Shown: piece by piece, positions 21,512-32,400 of the stretch
Position numbering within the stretch: the first letter of the stretch is position 1
How the letters are laid out: the number at the start of each line of letters is the position of its first letter
Assembly: GCF_001274875.1 (NCBI RefSeq)
Contig: NZ_CP010899.1
Location: forward strand, 1,399,927 to 1,463,926
DNA from: Spiroplasma kunkelii CR2-3x
GTDB lineage: Bacteria; Bacillota_I; Bacilli_A; Mycoplasmatales; Mycoplasmataceae
DNA: 64,000 bases
Direction: 5' to 3'
The notes under the pieces: generated by a model
Database searches by the model: none
Seen by the model: the letters and a program-made list of their open reading frames with translations, nothing else
What the model was told of the DNA's origin: nothing
Program-made: the position numbers and the translations under genes

Positions 21512-22492
21512 ATGAAAAAATTACTTATTTTTTTAGCAATATTTTCGTTTTTATGTACAAACACAGTAAATTTGATTAGTTGTTGTAATATTGCAAATAA
21601 TAAAGCACATTTATATCCTAATTTAGAAAATGTTTTAAAAGTTAATTTAGAAACAAATATTGATTTAGAAAAAATGTACTTGCCCCACTCCGTTTTAATG
21701 CAACAGCGAGGTTATAAAGGAACTTTCTTTAATCAATATAAAACAGATATAATCAAAAATTTAACAGATGCTTTTTTAAGCAAAGCAGATATTAATTTAG
21801 AAATTAAATTTAAAACAGAATTTAGTACTTATCAACAATTACAAGAATATTTAAAAATAGAACAACAAAATTACTGACAAAATTTACTTAATAATATTTG
21901 TCAAAAATACCAAGATAATTTAAAACAACTTATTTTATTGTTTTATAATTTTGTTGCTAGTATTTGAAATAAAACAAATATCAATGAAATTTTACGAAAA
22001 ATAGAAATTAAAAATATCATTGATGGTGATACTAATGTCTTAGGACAAACAAATAATTACCAAACTATTTTAATAAACAAAAAGATTTTATCTTGTGTCT
22101 TTAAACAAACAATAAATAGTGAATGACAAAAAGGACAATTTACAAGCAATAACTTTTTCCATATTTTAATCCACGAATTAGGACATATCTTTTATTTTTA
22201 TGATTGAGAAACATTTAAAATCAATCATATTTTTTATTTAAAACAATTTTTAGGACAGAAAATTAATAACTTAAATAAATTCGCAGAATTAGACAAAGAA
22301 AAAGTGTTAAAGATATTTGCCAATAGCAATTATGGTTTGAGTGATGATGACGAGTTATTGGCAGAGGGATTTGCATATTGGTTATTAACAAAACAAAGTA
22401 TGCAAACAAAAATATGAGAATTTTGAAACGAATACTTTACAAGTTATTTACCACAAATAAGAGATAAAGAAAGGAAGTGTAAATGATGTTAA
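21512..22492 (+). CDS. Lipoprotein with zinc-metallopeptidase motif
   Basis: A 326-aa protein with a lipoprotein signal (LIFLAIFSFLCTNTVNLISC, Cys24) almost equal to that of 13601. Near residue 219 it has an HExxH site in ILIHELGHIF, and about 60 residues later DDDELLAEGFAYW, whose Glu could be the third zinc ligand. That makes it a gluzincin-like extracellular peptidase anchored to the membrane. On an ICE it could remodel surface proteins during mating or act on host proteins. The stop lies beyond a TGA, so the gene overlaps the next one by 10 nt. Confidence 0.72.
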
Positions 22493-22713
22493 ACACAATA
22501 ATCGGAATGATGGGAACAATAGCCGTAATAGGTTTATTTGGTTGTTTATGAAAATTTCTTGGTATTAAATTGCAAAAAATGAAAAAACAAATTGAGTTAA
22601 CGAAATACAAAAAAACTTGTCGAATAATATTATATGTTAGTATAAGTTGTTTTGTGTTATTTTTGTTTGTAATTGGATTATGGTTTGGATTAATATATCC
22701 AAGTTTGAAATAA
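22483..22713 (+). CDS. Small two-TM membrane protein
   Basis: A 76-aa protein with helices at about 6-25 and 46-71 and a basic loop between them. Its AAGGAAG ribosome site lies inside the end of the metallopeptidase gene, implying coupled translation and perhaps a shared task. No family recognised. Confidence 0.6.
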
Positions 22714-22716
22714 AAT

Positions 22717-22937
22717 GAAAAAAAAATTAAAATAGAAAATAATAATTTATTGAACTGAAAAATTGAACTTATAACAATATTTATATTATTTATGATAACT
22801 ATTATATCACAAATAATAAGTGGATTTATTGTTATTAAAAAAGAAAAAAGTGGGAAAAAATACTTATTTTATTAATTGTGTCATTATTATTTTTTCTTTT
22901 TGCTATTATAGAAATTATTTTAGGTTTTGTTTCTTAA
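22717..22937 (+). pseudogene. Frameshifted small membrane protein
   Basis: The ATG opens a frame that ends after six codons. Shifting by one base gives a helix with FILFMITIISQIISGF, and a second shift at another A-run gives a second helix ending ILGFVS. The result would be a two-helix protein similar in form to its upstream neighbour. Both shifts lie in long A tracts. Confidence 0.45.
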
Positions 22938-23077
22938 TAAAGTATTTAAACCAAATTATAATAATTGTAATTAAGGAAGAAATAAAACTAATCATGCATT
23001 CATATATTTATTGTTCTCCATTTTTTATATTCTAACATTTATAAAATATTTTTAAACCAGAAAGGAGACTATATACT
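22938..23077. other. Gap before the large surface protein
   Basis: No convincing gene on either strand. A minus-strand frame with one hydrophobic segment is interrupted by a frameshift and lacks a proper ribosome site. The 3' end carries the AAAGGAG site of the next gene. Confidence 0.5.
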
Positions 23078-26000
23078 ATGAAAAAAAATATATTATCATG
23101 TTTATTAACATCGTTGATTGGTGTAAGTGAACCACTTATTGTCAAATCATCCATCAATGATATTTTTTCAATCACAAAACAAGAACAAGCTATCAGCAAA
23201 AATATAAAGAAAAGTTTTAATCCAACATCCCCAAGTTTTATAAAAAATATTAATTGAAATGATGATATTTATGCCGAAACAGGTGGGGTTTGGGGTGGTG
23301 ATTATACAGAAAAAGTAGAATCATCATATTATTATGTTAATATACTGGATTATGCTAGTAGTTGAAATGATTTTAAAAATAAATACAAACAGATCAAAAT
23401 AGATTTTGAGGGTTATGTTGATCATAATCAGGCGGCTAAGGTAGATTATAACGCTTATCACTATATCAATCTAAATCAAATAAGTAGCACGGCAAAAGCA
23501 ACGCGACTTTTTTATCACTATCAAGGTTATACTCAAAATGAAGAGTGAGGTTGAGCAGATGTAAGATATCAATTAGAAAATAATCAAATTAAAGTTGATT
23601 TTCTAGTTTATGCACGAGCAAAAAACGGATGAAATTCAAGCAATACATGAGCTAAAACATGATTAAAAGTTAATGAACTAATTTTTAATACAAGTTTTAG
23701 TTTTAATGAGATGAAAAGTAAATTAACAAGTGAATTAAATAAAGAAATTAATTATTATTCTAATATTGATAATAATCCACAAAGTTCACATAATTGAAAG
23801 CAAATTAAAACACAAGTAGATAACAAAATCAAAAAAGCACTAAATGATAATAATGATACCCAGGGATGAATTGAATTTTTAAACCCAAATTATCAGTTAG
23901 AAAAAAGCAATAATGGTTATTTTATAAAAACAATAATTAACATCCATAATAATCAAAGTGGCAATTATGAAATGTGGGAATTTAAAACGCTACTAAATTT
24001 TGATAGTGATTATAATATTGCTAATGCTAAAAATAGAATAGAAAATGAATTAAAACATACAATTATTTATCAAAGTGATACATCAACCAATATTTTAGAT
24101 GAAAGTAATTGAAATGCAATTAAAAATATCTTAGATAATAAAATATTTAGTATTTTAGGAAAAAATGAAAACATAACGGAATGAAAAAAACTTATTAAAC
24201 CTAATTACGCCTTAATAACGGAAAATAATAATTATTATCTTAAAACAAGTTTTAATATTTTTAATCATTTAACAGAACAATGAGAAAATTGAGTTTTTAA
24301 AACAAAACTCAATTTTTCATTAAGTGCGAAATATTGAAAAAGTAAATTACAAGAACGAATTTTAATAACACCAGGAAAAATTAGTGATGAAAATGGGGTT
24401 ACAATGATTAATTATATCGAAGAAGTTATCAATAACGGTGAGGGAAAGGAAAATAAATATAATAAAGGAATAATAAAATATCATACAACAACATTTTTTC
24501 AATACATCGAACCAAAAGAAAATAACAATGATCCCGATTATGATATTGTTAAAATAAATGGGGTTAATTTAAACGCTGTTAATGGTTTATACACATATAC
24601 TTTTGATGATAAAGAAAAAGTTAATAAATATGAAATTGAAATTATCCACCGAGCAAACCCTAAAATTGAGGGAGATGTTGGTGGTAATTTTAAGTTAACA
24701 ATTTTAATTGAAACAATTACCCCATCATTACAATTAAAATTAATGGGATGAGGGTCAAAAAATATCGACTATGAAAAACTAACAAGTGAATTTATCAAAG
24801 ATCCCAGTAATGAAAATAAAACAATTAAAAACCTTAATTATGATCAAGAAGTTAATAAAGAAACAGGGACAAAAAAACAATTAATATGAATTCACCATCA
24901 TTCTAACACTCCATTTCCGTTAGATCCAGTTGACAGAGATGGAAATTTAATAAAAAGTAGCAATATTAATGATTACGATATTGGTTATTTAGCAGAGGCA
25001 AGTGCAGTTGGAGCAGGATTTGAAAACTTTTACAATAATGAAAATATTGAAAAAGTTATTCGTTATTTATCGAATGAAAATTTAGAGACTAAATTTGAAA
25101 ATGGCTATCAATTAGAAAAAAACAAAACGGGAGATGTTAATACTAGTGCTGGGTGGTTTCATTTTATTATTCAACAAAAACGTTTTAATGATTTAAACGG
25201 AAATACACAAACACCATTTTATCAACACAAATTCATTTATGTTGATAAAAATAAAAGTTCAAATTATGGATATTTTTTAAATTCAGTTGATAGCAAAAAC
25301 GCTAATGATTTTTGAAACACAATACAAGGAAAACATTTAAAAAATTATATGATTAACTATAAAAAGTGAAATTCAGATAATGATTTATCAAAATTAACTT
25401 ATGAAGCAGTTTTATCATATTGACGAGATTATGTTTCAGATATTCGCAATCATTTAGCAGTTAATGAAAGCATCAATAATTTTAAATCACTAAATGATTT
25501 AAATATTAGTGCTTTGAAAATGAATGCCAAAGATATGAAAACTATTAGAAATAAAATTGAAAACTTTGTTTGAAAAGAAATAAATAAACTTAGTTTATTA
25601 GCAACAATAAATAAAGATTATATTATTCAAATATATAAAAATAGCCAATGACAGAAATTAACTGATGATGATTTAAACCAATTAATAACTAATCAACAAG
25701 AACAAACAAAAGAAATAATGCTAAAAATCAAAGCACTAAATACATCAATGTTGTTAATTGGTGAAACAAACCAATTTAAAGTTATTAATAACTTAAATTA
25801 TGATGAAAATAAAGTTATTGATTTAAGTAAAATTAAATATCAAAATCAAGAATATAATTTTAAAGATAAAACAAAAGATTATATTTTTAATAATTATATT
25901 ATGGAATATATTAAGCAAGGTTTTAAAATTAATAAATTAGATGAAATCTTAAAACAAGACATTGATTATCAAATATCATTACAAGGATTAAATGGCCAAA

Positions 26001-26593
26001 AGATTAATATTAATGATAATGAATTACAAGAATTTATGAAAAAAATTCAAGAAAATAAATATAGCGAGTTAAAAATTACTATTTATGCTTTGGATAATAG
26101 TTTAAAAGCAGTTGGAAATGTTTCATATAAATTAATAAACAACCCAATAACAGAAAATGCCCCCAACAAACCGAATGAAATTCCCTCAACAGAGGGAATA
26201 ATACCTAACGCTCCTAATAAACCAAATGGAAATAACGAAAATAATGGGAATGGAGAGAATAATAATCCTAATAAACCAGAAAAACCAAATAAACTACCAG
26301 ACCCCAATCTTAATGAGAATAATGAAACAGGATGAAAAAAGTTTTTGCAAAAACCAGTTAATTTGTTTTTTATGACTTTTATTAGTTGTGGGATAGTTGG
26401 TGGTTTTATAACCTGAATTATTTTGAAAAACCAATTTAATAAAAAAATTGGGGGTAAAAAGTTGAAAAAAATAAAAGCGATAAAGAAGGCAAAAAAAGAT
26501 AAAATATCGGTTTATTTTTTTATTCAAATACCCTTAAAACGCGTTTTAAGGGTTAAATTAGATATGAAAAGTTATTTTATTATATATAAATAA
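23078..26593 (+). CDS. Large ICE surface protein, C-terminal anchor (Mbov_0399-like)
   Basis: A 1171-aa protein with a hydrophobic N-terminus resembling a signal peptide. A very large extracellular region follows, rich in Asn, Lys, Trp and Tyr, with repeated modules of about 120 residues that begin with a YW or NW segment. A Pro/Asn linker with APNKPN repeats (about 1025-1085) leads to one membrane helix (FFMTFISCGIVGGFITWII) and a basic tail. More than 20 TGA are Trp. The size, single C-terminal anchor and position before VirB4 resemble the Mbov_0399 family of mycoplasma ICEs; it may mediate donor-recipient contact. The last 20 residues cross a palindrome, so the true end may be earlier. Confidence 0.72.
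26531..26552. repeat. Perfect 22-bp palindrome CCCTTAAAACGCGTTTTAAG..
   Basis: Two 11-base arms meet without a loop, so a dyad-symmetric binding site is as likely as a hairpin. It overlaps the last codons of the large surface protein and is not followed by a T run. Confidence 0.7.
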
Positions 26594-26620
26594 AAAAATA
26601 TAATAAATAAAATAGTTTTT

Positions 26621-26647
26621 AAAATGGCATTTTAAATGCCATTTTTT
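26621..26647 (+). terminator. Intrinsic terminator before virB4
   Basis: AAAATGGCATTT pairs with AAATGCCATTTT with a one-base loop, and a T tract continues. It separates the surface protein from virB4. Confidence 0.82.
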
Positions 26648-26671
26648 ATTTCAAAGAAAGAGGTGCAAAAT

Positions 26672-29335
26672 ATGAAAAATGTAATACCAAAAAAATTAAA
26701 AGATGCCAAATATCGCTTTTGACGCAATATAACAATAACAGATGTTTTGATAATTGCTGTTTGAGTTGGATTAACAATTTTGTTTATCTTTGGTTTTCAA
26801 TGAAAACTATGAATAAAATTATTAGCATCATCAATAATGATTTTAATTAGTTTACCGCTAATTATTACAAATAAAAAAACTAATTTAAAAGGATGACAAT
26901 ATTTATATTATAAAATTAATTATTTATTTAGTTGTAAGAAATACAGTAAAAATAAAACAACTTTACTAGTGCCATATAATAAAGTTATTAATGATAATTA
27001 TATTGCAACACACGGAATTTTAAAAGGTACTTTAAAAAAGACTTTAATTGGAGCAATTAAAATAAAGGGATTCGATATCACTTTATTAAGTAGCGAAGAG
27101 CAAATATTAAGATTACGAGATTTGCAAGAAGTTATTAAATTTTCTAATTTTCCAATAACTTTTTTAAAGTTAGAATTACCATTAAATTTTGATGATAACA
27201 TTAAATATTTACAAAAACAAATTAATAAAACGCAAATTCGTTATAAAAACAAAGAAATTAGTTTTAATCAATTTGTAAAAATTACAAAACAAATTAAAAA
27301 TAATATTACTTTTTTAAAAAAAGAATTAATTAAAATAAACGATGAAATTAAAACTGAAAAATGTTTTTTTATTTTTGTATATGGAAATAGTCAAAAAGAT
27401 TTAAATGAAAAAATATTATTTTTAGAAGATAAATTATATAAAGGAAAAATTAATTGCAATACTTTATCTAATTACGAAATAACAAAAATCTTAAAATTAA
27501 TGTGAAACCCGTATGAAAAACCATTAAATAAAACAAATTTTAATAAAAATAAAGATAATTTAGCAAAATTATTGCAATTTAAATACCTAAATATTAAAAA
27601 AAATTATTTTATAGCAAATGATTTATATTATTCAATTAATACTATTCAGGACTACCCTTTATTTATTAATGATTTATGAGGAGCATGTTTATTTTCAAAT
27701 GAGCAAACTATTATTTGAAATATAAATCCTTTAAATTATGATGAAACAAAAAAAGCAATCAATAGCGCTATTCAAACAACCCAAACAAGACAAGTAATGA
27801 CAAAATCATATGTTAATACAAATGAAAATAACTATGAATTAGAAACATACTATCATTTAATTGATGAGGTTAATGGTGATGGTGAATTATTAAAAAATGT
27901 TAATATTTTATTTTTAAATTATGGAACAAATAAAAAAACATTATCACAGGCACAAACACGATTAACAAAAGCACTAAAAGAAATGGATATTAAACCTAAT
28001 CCATTGTGATATCAACAATTTAATGGTTTAAAAGGTTTTATACCCTATAACAATAAGGTTATAATAAAAAAATATGGCCGAGAAATGCCAACAAGTACCT
28101 TAGCAGCATCATTTCCGTTTATTGATAGTGGATTATATGATAAACAAGGAATGTGATTAGGAACAAATAATATGGGAAATGTTGTATTGTGAGATCAATT
28201 TAAAATTACAAGTAAAAGAACAAACCATAATATGTTTATAATTGGTGCATCAGGAATGGGAAAAACATATTTGTTAAAAAAAATAATAAATCACCATATC
28301 AAGATGGGACGAAAAGTTATTGTTATTGACCCTGAGCGTGAATACCAAGAATTATGTAAATATTATGATGGAAATTGAATTGATGCAGGAGATGCTTCGA
28401 TAGGAAAAATAAACCCTTTACAAATTTTAGATAATAACTTTATTGATGAATTAGAAAATACCAATTCCTCGCCCCTATCAAATCATTTACGATTTTTAGA
28501 ACAATGATTCAAAACGCTTTATCCTGATTTTAACGGGCGAGAAATTAATTTATTAACAAAGTATTTGAAATTATTATATCATCAATTTAAAATTACAAAT
28601 AATATTGACATTAATAAAATTAATAATAATGATTTTCCAATTATGAATGATTTTTATTATTTATTAGAAAAAGAATATAAGAACAATGAAAATCAACTTT
28701 TAAAAGAATTTATAGATTTAATAGCAACTGATTTTTTAAATGATGGAAAATATCAAGCACTTTGAAATGGTCACACAACAATAAAATTTAATAATAACTT
28801 TATTGTTTATGATGTTTATAATTTGTTTGATTTAGATGACAAAAAAACAAACGCAGCACAATTAATTTTAATGCTAAATATTATTAAAAAAGAAGTAAAA
28901 GAAAATCGTTTTAAAGATAATAATGAAATTGTAATAATTGTTGATGAGGCTCATTTAGCAATCGATAAAGATAATCCAGTTGCCTTAAATTTTATGTATC
29001 AAATGACAAAGCGAATTAGAAAATATAATGGTGCTTTGGTTGTGGCAACACAAAACATCGCTGATTTTGTAGAAAATGAAACTGTTTTAAAGAAAACCAC
29101 AGCAATTATTAATAATAGTCAATATTCATTTATTATGGGGTTAAAACCTAACGACTTAGAAAAAGTTATTAATTTATATAAAAGTTATGGCGGATTAACA
29201 TCAGCAGAAAAAGATTATATTGCTCGTAGTGTAAAAGGACAAGGGTTATTTTTTGTTTCTGGATTTGAAAGATATCGGATTGAAATTCAATCAAACAAAA
29301 AAGAAAAAGAAGGATTTGGAAAAAAAGATAATTAA
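26672..29335 (+). CDS. VirB4/TraE-like conjugal transfer ATPase (Mbov_0397-like)
   Basis: An 887-aa protein with two membrane helices near the N-terminus (about 24-45 and 50-66), a long middle domain, and a C-terminal AAA/HerA-type ATPase. Walker A is IGASGMGKTY, there is an IDPERE segment about 25 residues later, Walker B is VIIVDEAH, and ATQN is a sensor-like motif. VirB4 powers assembly and transfer of the type IV channel at the membrane. All TGA codons are Trp and the frame is intact. It has an AAGAGGTG ribosome site and terminators on both sides. Confidence 0.92.
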
Positions 29336-29336
29336 A

Positions 29337-29364
29337 AAAACAAGTAAATTTACTTGTTTTTTTA
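29337..29364 (+). terminator. Intrinsic terminator of virB4
   Basis: AAAACAAGTAAA and its perfect complement form a 12-bp stem followed by seven T, right after the stop codon. Confidence 0.9.
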
Positions 29365-29441
29365 ATTTTTATGAAGAATTTTGTTAAATTTTTGCTTTTT
29401 TAGTAAAAAACAACAAAAAAATTCAAAAAAGAAGGATAAAA

Positions 29442-30170
29442 ATGTTAAAAACAAATTTAGGAAAATTAATAAATGGTGACGCATTAACTTTTATTAAAAG
29501 TTTAGAAAATAATAGCGTTGATTTAATTTTAACTGATCCACCCTATTTATATAATTTGCCAAAAAGAAAAAACGAGCAAATAAATGAAAATAATATATCA
29601 AAAAGTATAAATAAGTATATTAATGCTATCTATGATAATAATTTGCATAATTCATTTGATATAAGTACTTATTTAGATGAGTTTTACCGAATTTCAAAAA
29701 CTAAATTTATGTTAATTTGAATGAATAGATGACAAATTAAAGATTATTTAGATTGAGTTTATAAAAATAATATGAATTTTGATTTTTATTTTTGAGAAAA
29801 AACAAATCCAATGCCAACTAATAATTTTATTTTGCAAGATAAAGAATATTGTATGATAATTTATTCTAAAAAACATAAAATTCCTAATTATAAAAATAAT
29901 TATGAAAGTAAAAAAACAATTTTTAATTTTCCAATCGGACACAAAATAACAGAACACCCAACAGAAAAACCACTAAATATATTTTACGATTTAATTAAAA
30001 AACATAGCAAAGAAAATGATTTAATTTTAGATTGTTTTATGGGCGGTGGTACAACAGCGATTGCTTGTGAACAATTAAATCGAAAATGATTAGGTTGTGA
30101 AATAAATAATAATTACTTTGCAATGGTACAAAAGCGATTAAAGAAAATACAACTTAAATTAAATTTTTAA
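29442..30170 (+). CDS. Adenine-N6/cytosine-N4 DNA methyltransferase, orphan
   Basis: A 242-aa beta-type methyltransferase. Catalytic motif IV, LTDPPYLYN, is near residues 30-38, and the SAM-binding motif I, DCFMGGGTTAIAC, comes late at about 197-209, preceded by HPTEKP. The DPPY form suggests adenine-N6, but N4-cytosine cannot be excluded. The short length fits phage and plasmid orphan enzymes. No cognate nuclease is next to it. It probably protects incoming ICE DNA. Confidence 0.88.
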
Positions 30171-30173
30171 AAA

Positions 30174-30677
30174 ATGAATAACTTTCAATTAATCAAAAAG
30201 ATAAATTATATTGCTGTTTTAATTGCAATGATGGTTGTATTATCGCAAACTATGCGAATCCAAATTATTCCAAGAACATCAATTCCATTATTTTTAATTC
30301 CTATTTTTATAAGTAGAATTATTTTAAATTGATATTGGTGTTTATTAATTGGAATTATGGGACATTTTTTATCAGATTTAACATTATGAAGTTTTACTTT
30401 GGGATCATTATGCTGAAATATTGGGACAGGTTTATTAGCAGTTTTAATTAAACTAATTAATTGAATAAAAATAAATCATAGTATTAAAATTATTCTTATT
30501 TTATTAGCAAACATAATTATTTATCTTCCGATTGATTTTGTTCTTTTTTGATTAAATCTTGGTGTTTTAAATATAGAACAAATAATTATCGGAATATTAA
30601 TTATGAACACAATATGTTTACCAATTTTCTATTTTATAACATTAAAAATTAAAAAAAGATTAAAAATAATTTTTTAG
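30174..30677 (+). CDS. ECF-transporter S-component-like membrane protein
   Basis: A 167-aa protein with five or six helices, starting three bases after the methyltransferase stop. The QIIPRTSIPLFLIPIF region followed by a short helix and a GHFLSDL turn resembles the fold signature of vitamin-binding S components. The substrate cannot be inferred. The EcfA/T partners would have to come from the chromosome. A general membrane protein of unknown role is the alternative. Confidence 0.5.
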
Positions 30678-30694
30678 AGAAAGGAACTATCAAA

Positions 30695-31084
30695 ATGAAA
30701 GAAACAGAAAAATATATAAGTTATCAAGTTATGACAAATAATTTAATTTTAACAAAACCTTATTATGATATTAAAGGTAATAAATGAATTGAGTTAAGGA
30801 TAAAAAATTTATTGTATCCTTATGCAAGCATTAATATAAATAGCAAATATTTTAAATTACAATATAACAAAGATTATTGTTTTATTACAATTTTTAAAAA
30901 TCAAAACTTTTATATTAAAAATAAAGATGGAAAAATTGAGGGTGAGGCTAATTGAGAAAAACTGCACCCTTTTTTATTAGAAATGAATAAGCAAGTTTTA
31001 ATTAAAAAAGCAGAACAAAAACAAATATACCAAGAAAATTTAAAATATTTTAATAGTAATAAATTTCCAAAAAAAGATTATTAA
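30695..31084 (+). CDS. Hypothetical soluble protein before the relaxase
   Basis: A 129-aa protein, beta-rich in its first 85 residues (many Tyr/Phe/Ile strands) with a charged helical tail. It has an AAAGGAAC site and follows the membrane gene closely. No recognised family. Its position next to a presumed oriT and a relaxase gene could suit a relaxosome accessory protein, but no DNA-binding motif is visible. Confidence 0.6.
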
Positions 31085-31123
31085 TTAGACAAAATAAAAA
31101 TGAAATTTTTGAAATATTTTGAC

Positions 31124-31160
31124 AAAGCCAAAATGTATGATGAGCAAGCATTTTGGCTTT
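31124..31160 (+). other. Candidate oriT hairpin upstream of the relaxase
   Basis: A perfect 12-bp inverted repeat (AAAGCCAAAATG / CATTTTGGCTTT) with a 13-nt loop, 55 nt before the relaxase gene. No T tract follows, so it is a poor terminator. MobV relaxases usually nick next to an inverted repeat located just upstream of their own gene. Confidence 0.5.
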
Positions 31161-31214
31161 CTAAATTTAATAAATTTTAAAAGGTAAAAATTTCCAAAAA
31201 AGGAGGATAAAAAG

Positions 31215-32396
31215 ATGGAAAAAGAATATAAATTTAGGTCATCACCACCAATTGCAACTTTTAAAAAATATAGTAGTAAAAGTGTTAATAAACTAATAAG
31301 ACATAATTTTAGAATCGGAATACCTGAAAATGTTAATCCTGAATTTAAAAAATATAATTTTTATTATGTTGGTGATACAAAAGCAAAAATTAGCAATGAC
31401 AAAGGTTTTCAGTTAACAAATAATAAAAGATTTGAATTATTAAAAAATATAGAAGAAGATTGAAATAAGCAACAACAAAAATATAGTGAAGCACAAAAAT
31501 CAGCTTTTAAAGAGTTTTGTAATAAACATAATACTTATATAGAAATTGTTTTGCCAGCAACAAGACAAGAATGATTTGAAAAAATGGGAATATGTCAATT
31601 TACAGATATTCAAGTATGAGATAAAAAAACGGATAAGCGCAAAATGGGACAATTAATTCCTGAAAGTATAAATTATCATAAATTAAATGAATGAGCTAAT
31701 ATTGAAATAAATTTTATGAAACAATGAATGAAAAATAATCTTAAAACAGATATGGGATATTTGTATTCAGCAGTTCACATGGATGAAACAACACCCCATA
31801 TTCATTTTGGTTTTATTCCAATTAGTAAAGTTTTTTCAAAAAAACTTAATGAAGAAAGATACATAATTAGTAATAATCGTATTTTTGGAGGTAAAAAACA
31901 ACTACAAAAATTCAATAATTACCATGCTAATTATTTAACAAAAGCAGGTTATGAAATAGAACCTGGTGAAATTGGTGGTAAAGGTAGTTATAATGCAATG
32001 AATTTTCGAGAAGTTAAAGAATTTGAACGAAATAAATTAGAAAATGAAATTAATAATCTATTTGATCAATACAAGTCTACCAAAGACAATATTAAAGAAT
32101 TTAACAAAATTAAAAGTATTAATGATGATTATGATAGTTTAATTTATGAAATTAAACAATATTTAAGATATGAAAATAATTTTACAGATTATGAAATAAA
32201 CCAATTAACTAAATATTTAGATTTAGCAGAAAAAATGAAATATTACAAAATTATCACCACCATTCCTAGTACAAAAGAATTAGATTTTAAAAATATGAGT
32301 TTAATTGAACAAGAATTTAATGAAATGGTTTTTAAAATTAATCCTATTATGCAAAAAGGTTATGATTTAGTGAGTAGTATAGAAAGAGAGTTATAA
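31215..32396 (+). CDS. MobV-family relaxase (Mob/Pre)
   Basis: A 393-aa protein. The metal-binding motif VHMDETTPHIHFGFIPI (HxDE...PHxH) lies near residues 193-209 and is diagnostic of MobV/Pre relaxases, which nick oriT and lead the strand into the recipient. The N-terminal 100 residues carry the basic oriT-binding part and the C-terminal half is coiled coil. An AAAGGAGG site precedes the start. It is directly followed by the VirD4 gene, a natural relaxase-coupling protein pair. Confidence 0.88.
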
Positions 32397-32400
32397 AAAT

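Noticed and set aside
26083..26527. Minus-strand frames with Phe/Leu-rich repeats
   Set aside because: They are the reverse reading of the Asn/Pro/Lys linker and the anchor of the large surface protein.
31124..31160. Ordinary intrinsic terminator before the relaxase gene
   Set aside because: The stem is strong but no T tract follows on either side, so I prefer an oriT-type repeat, with the terminator left as the alternative.
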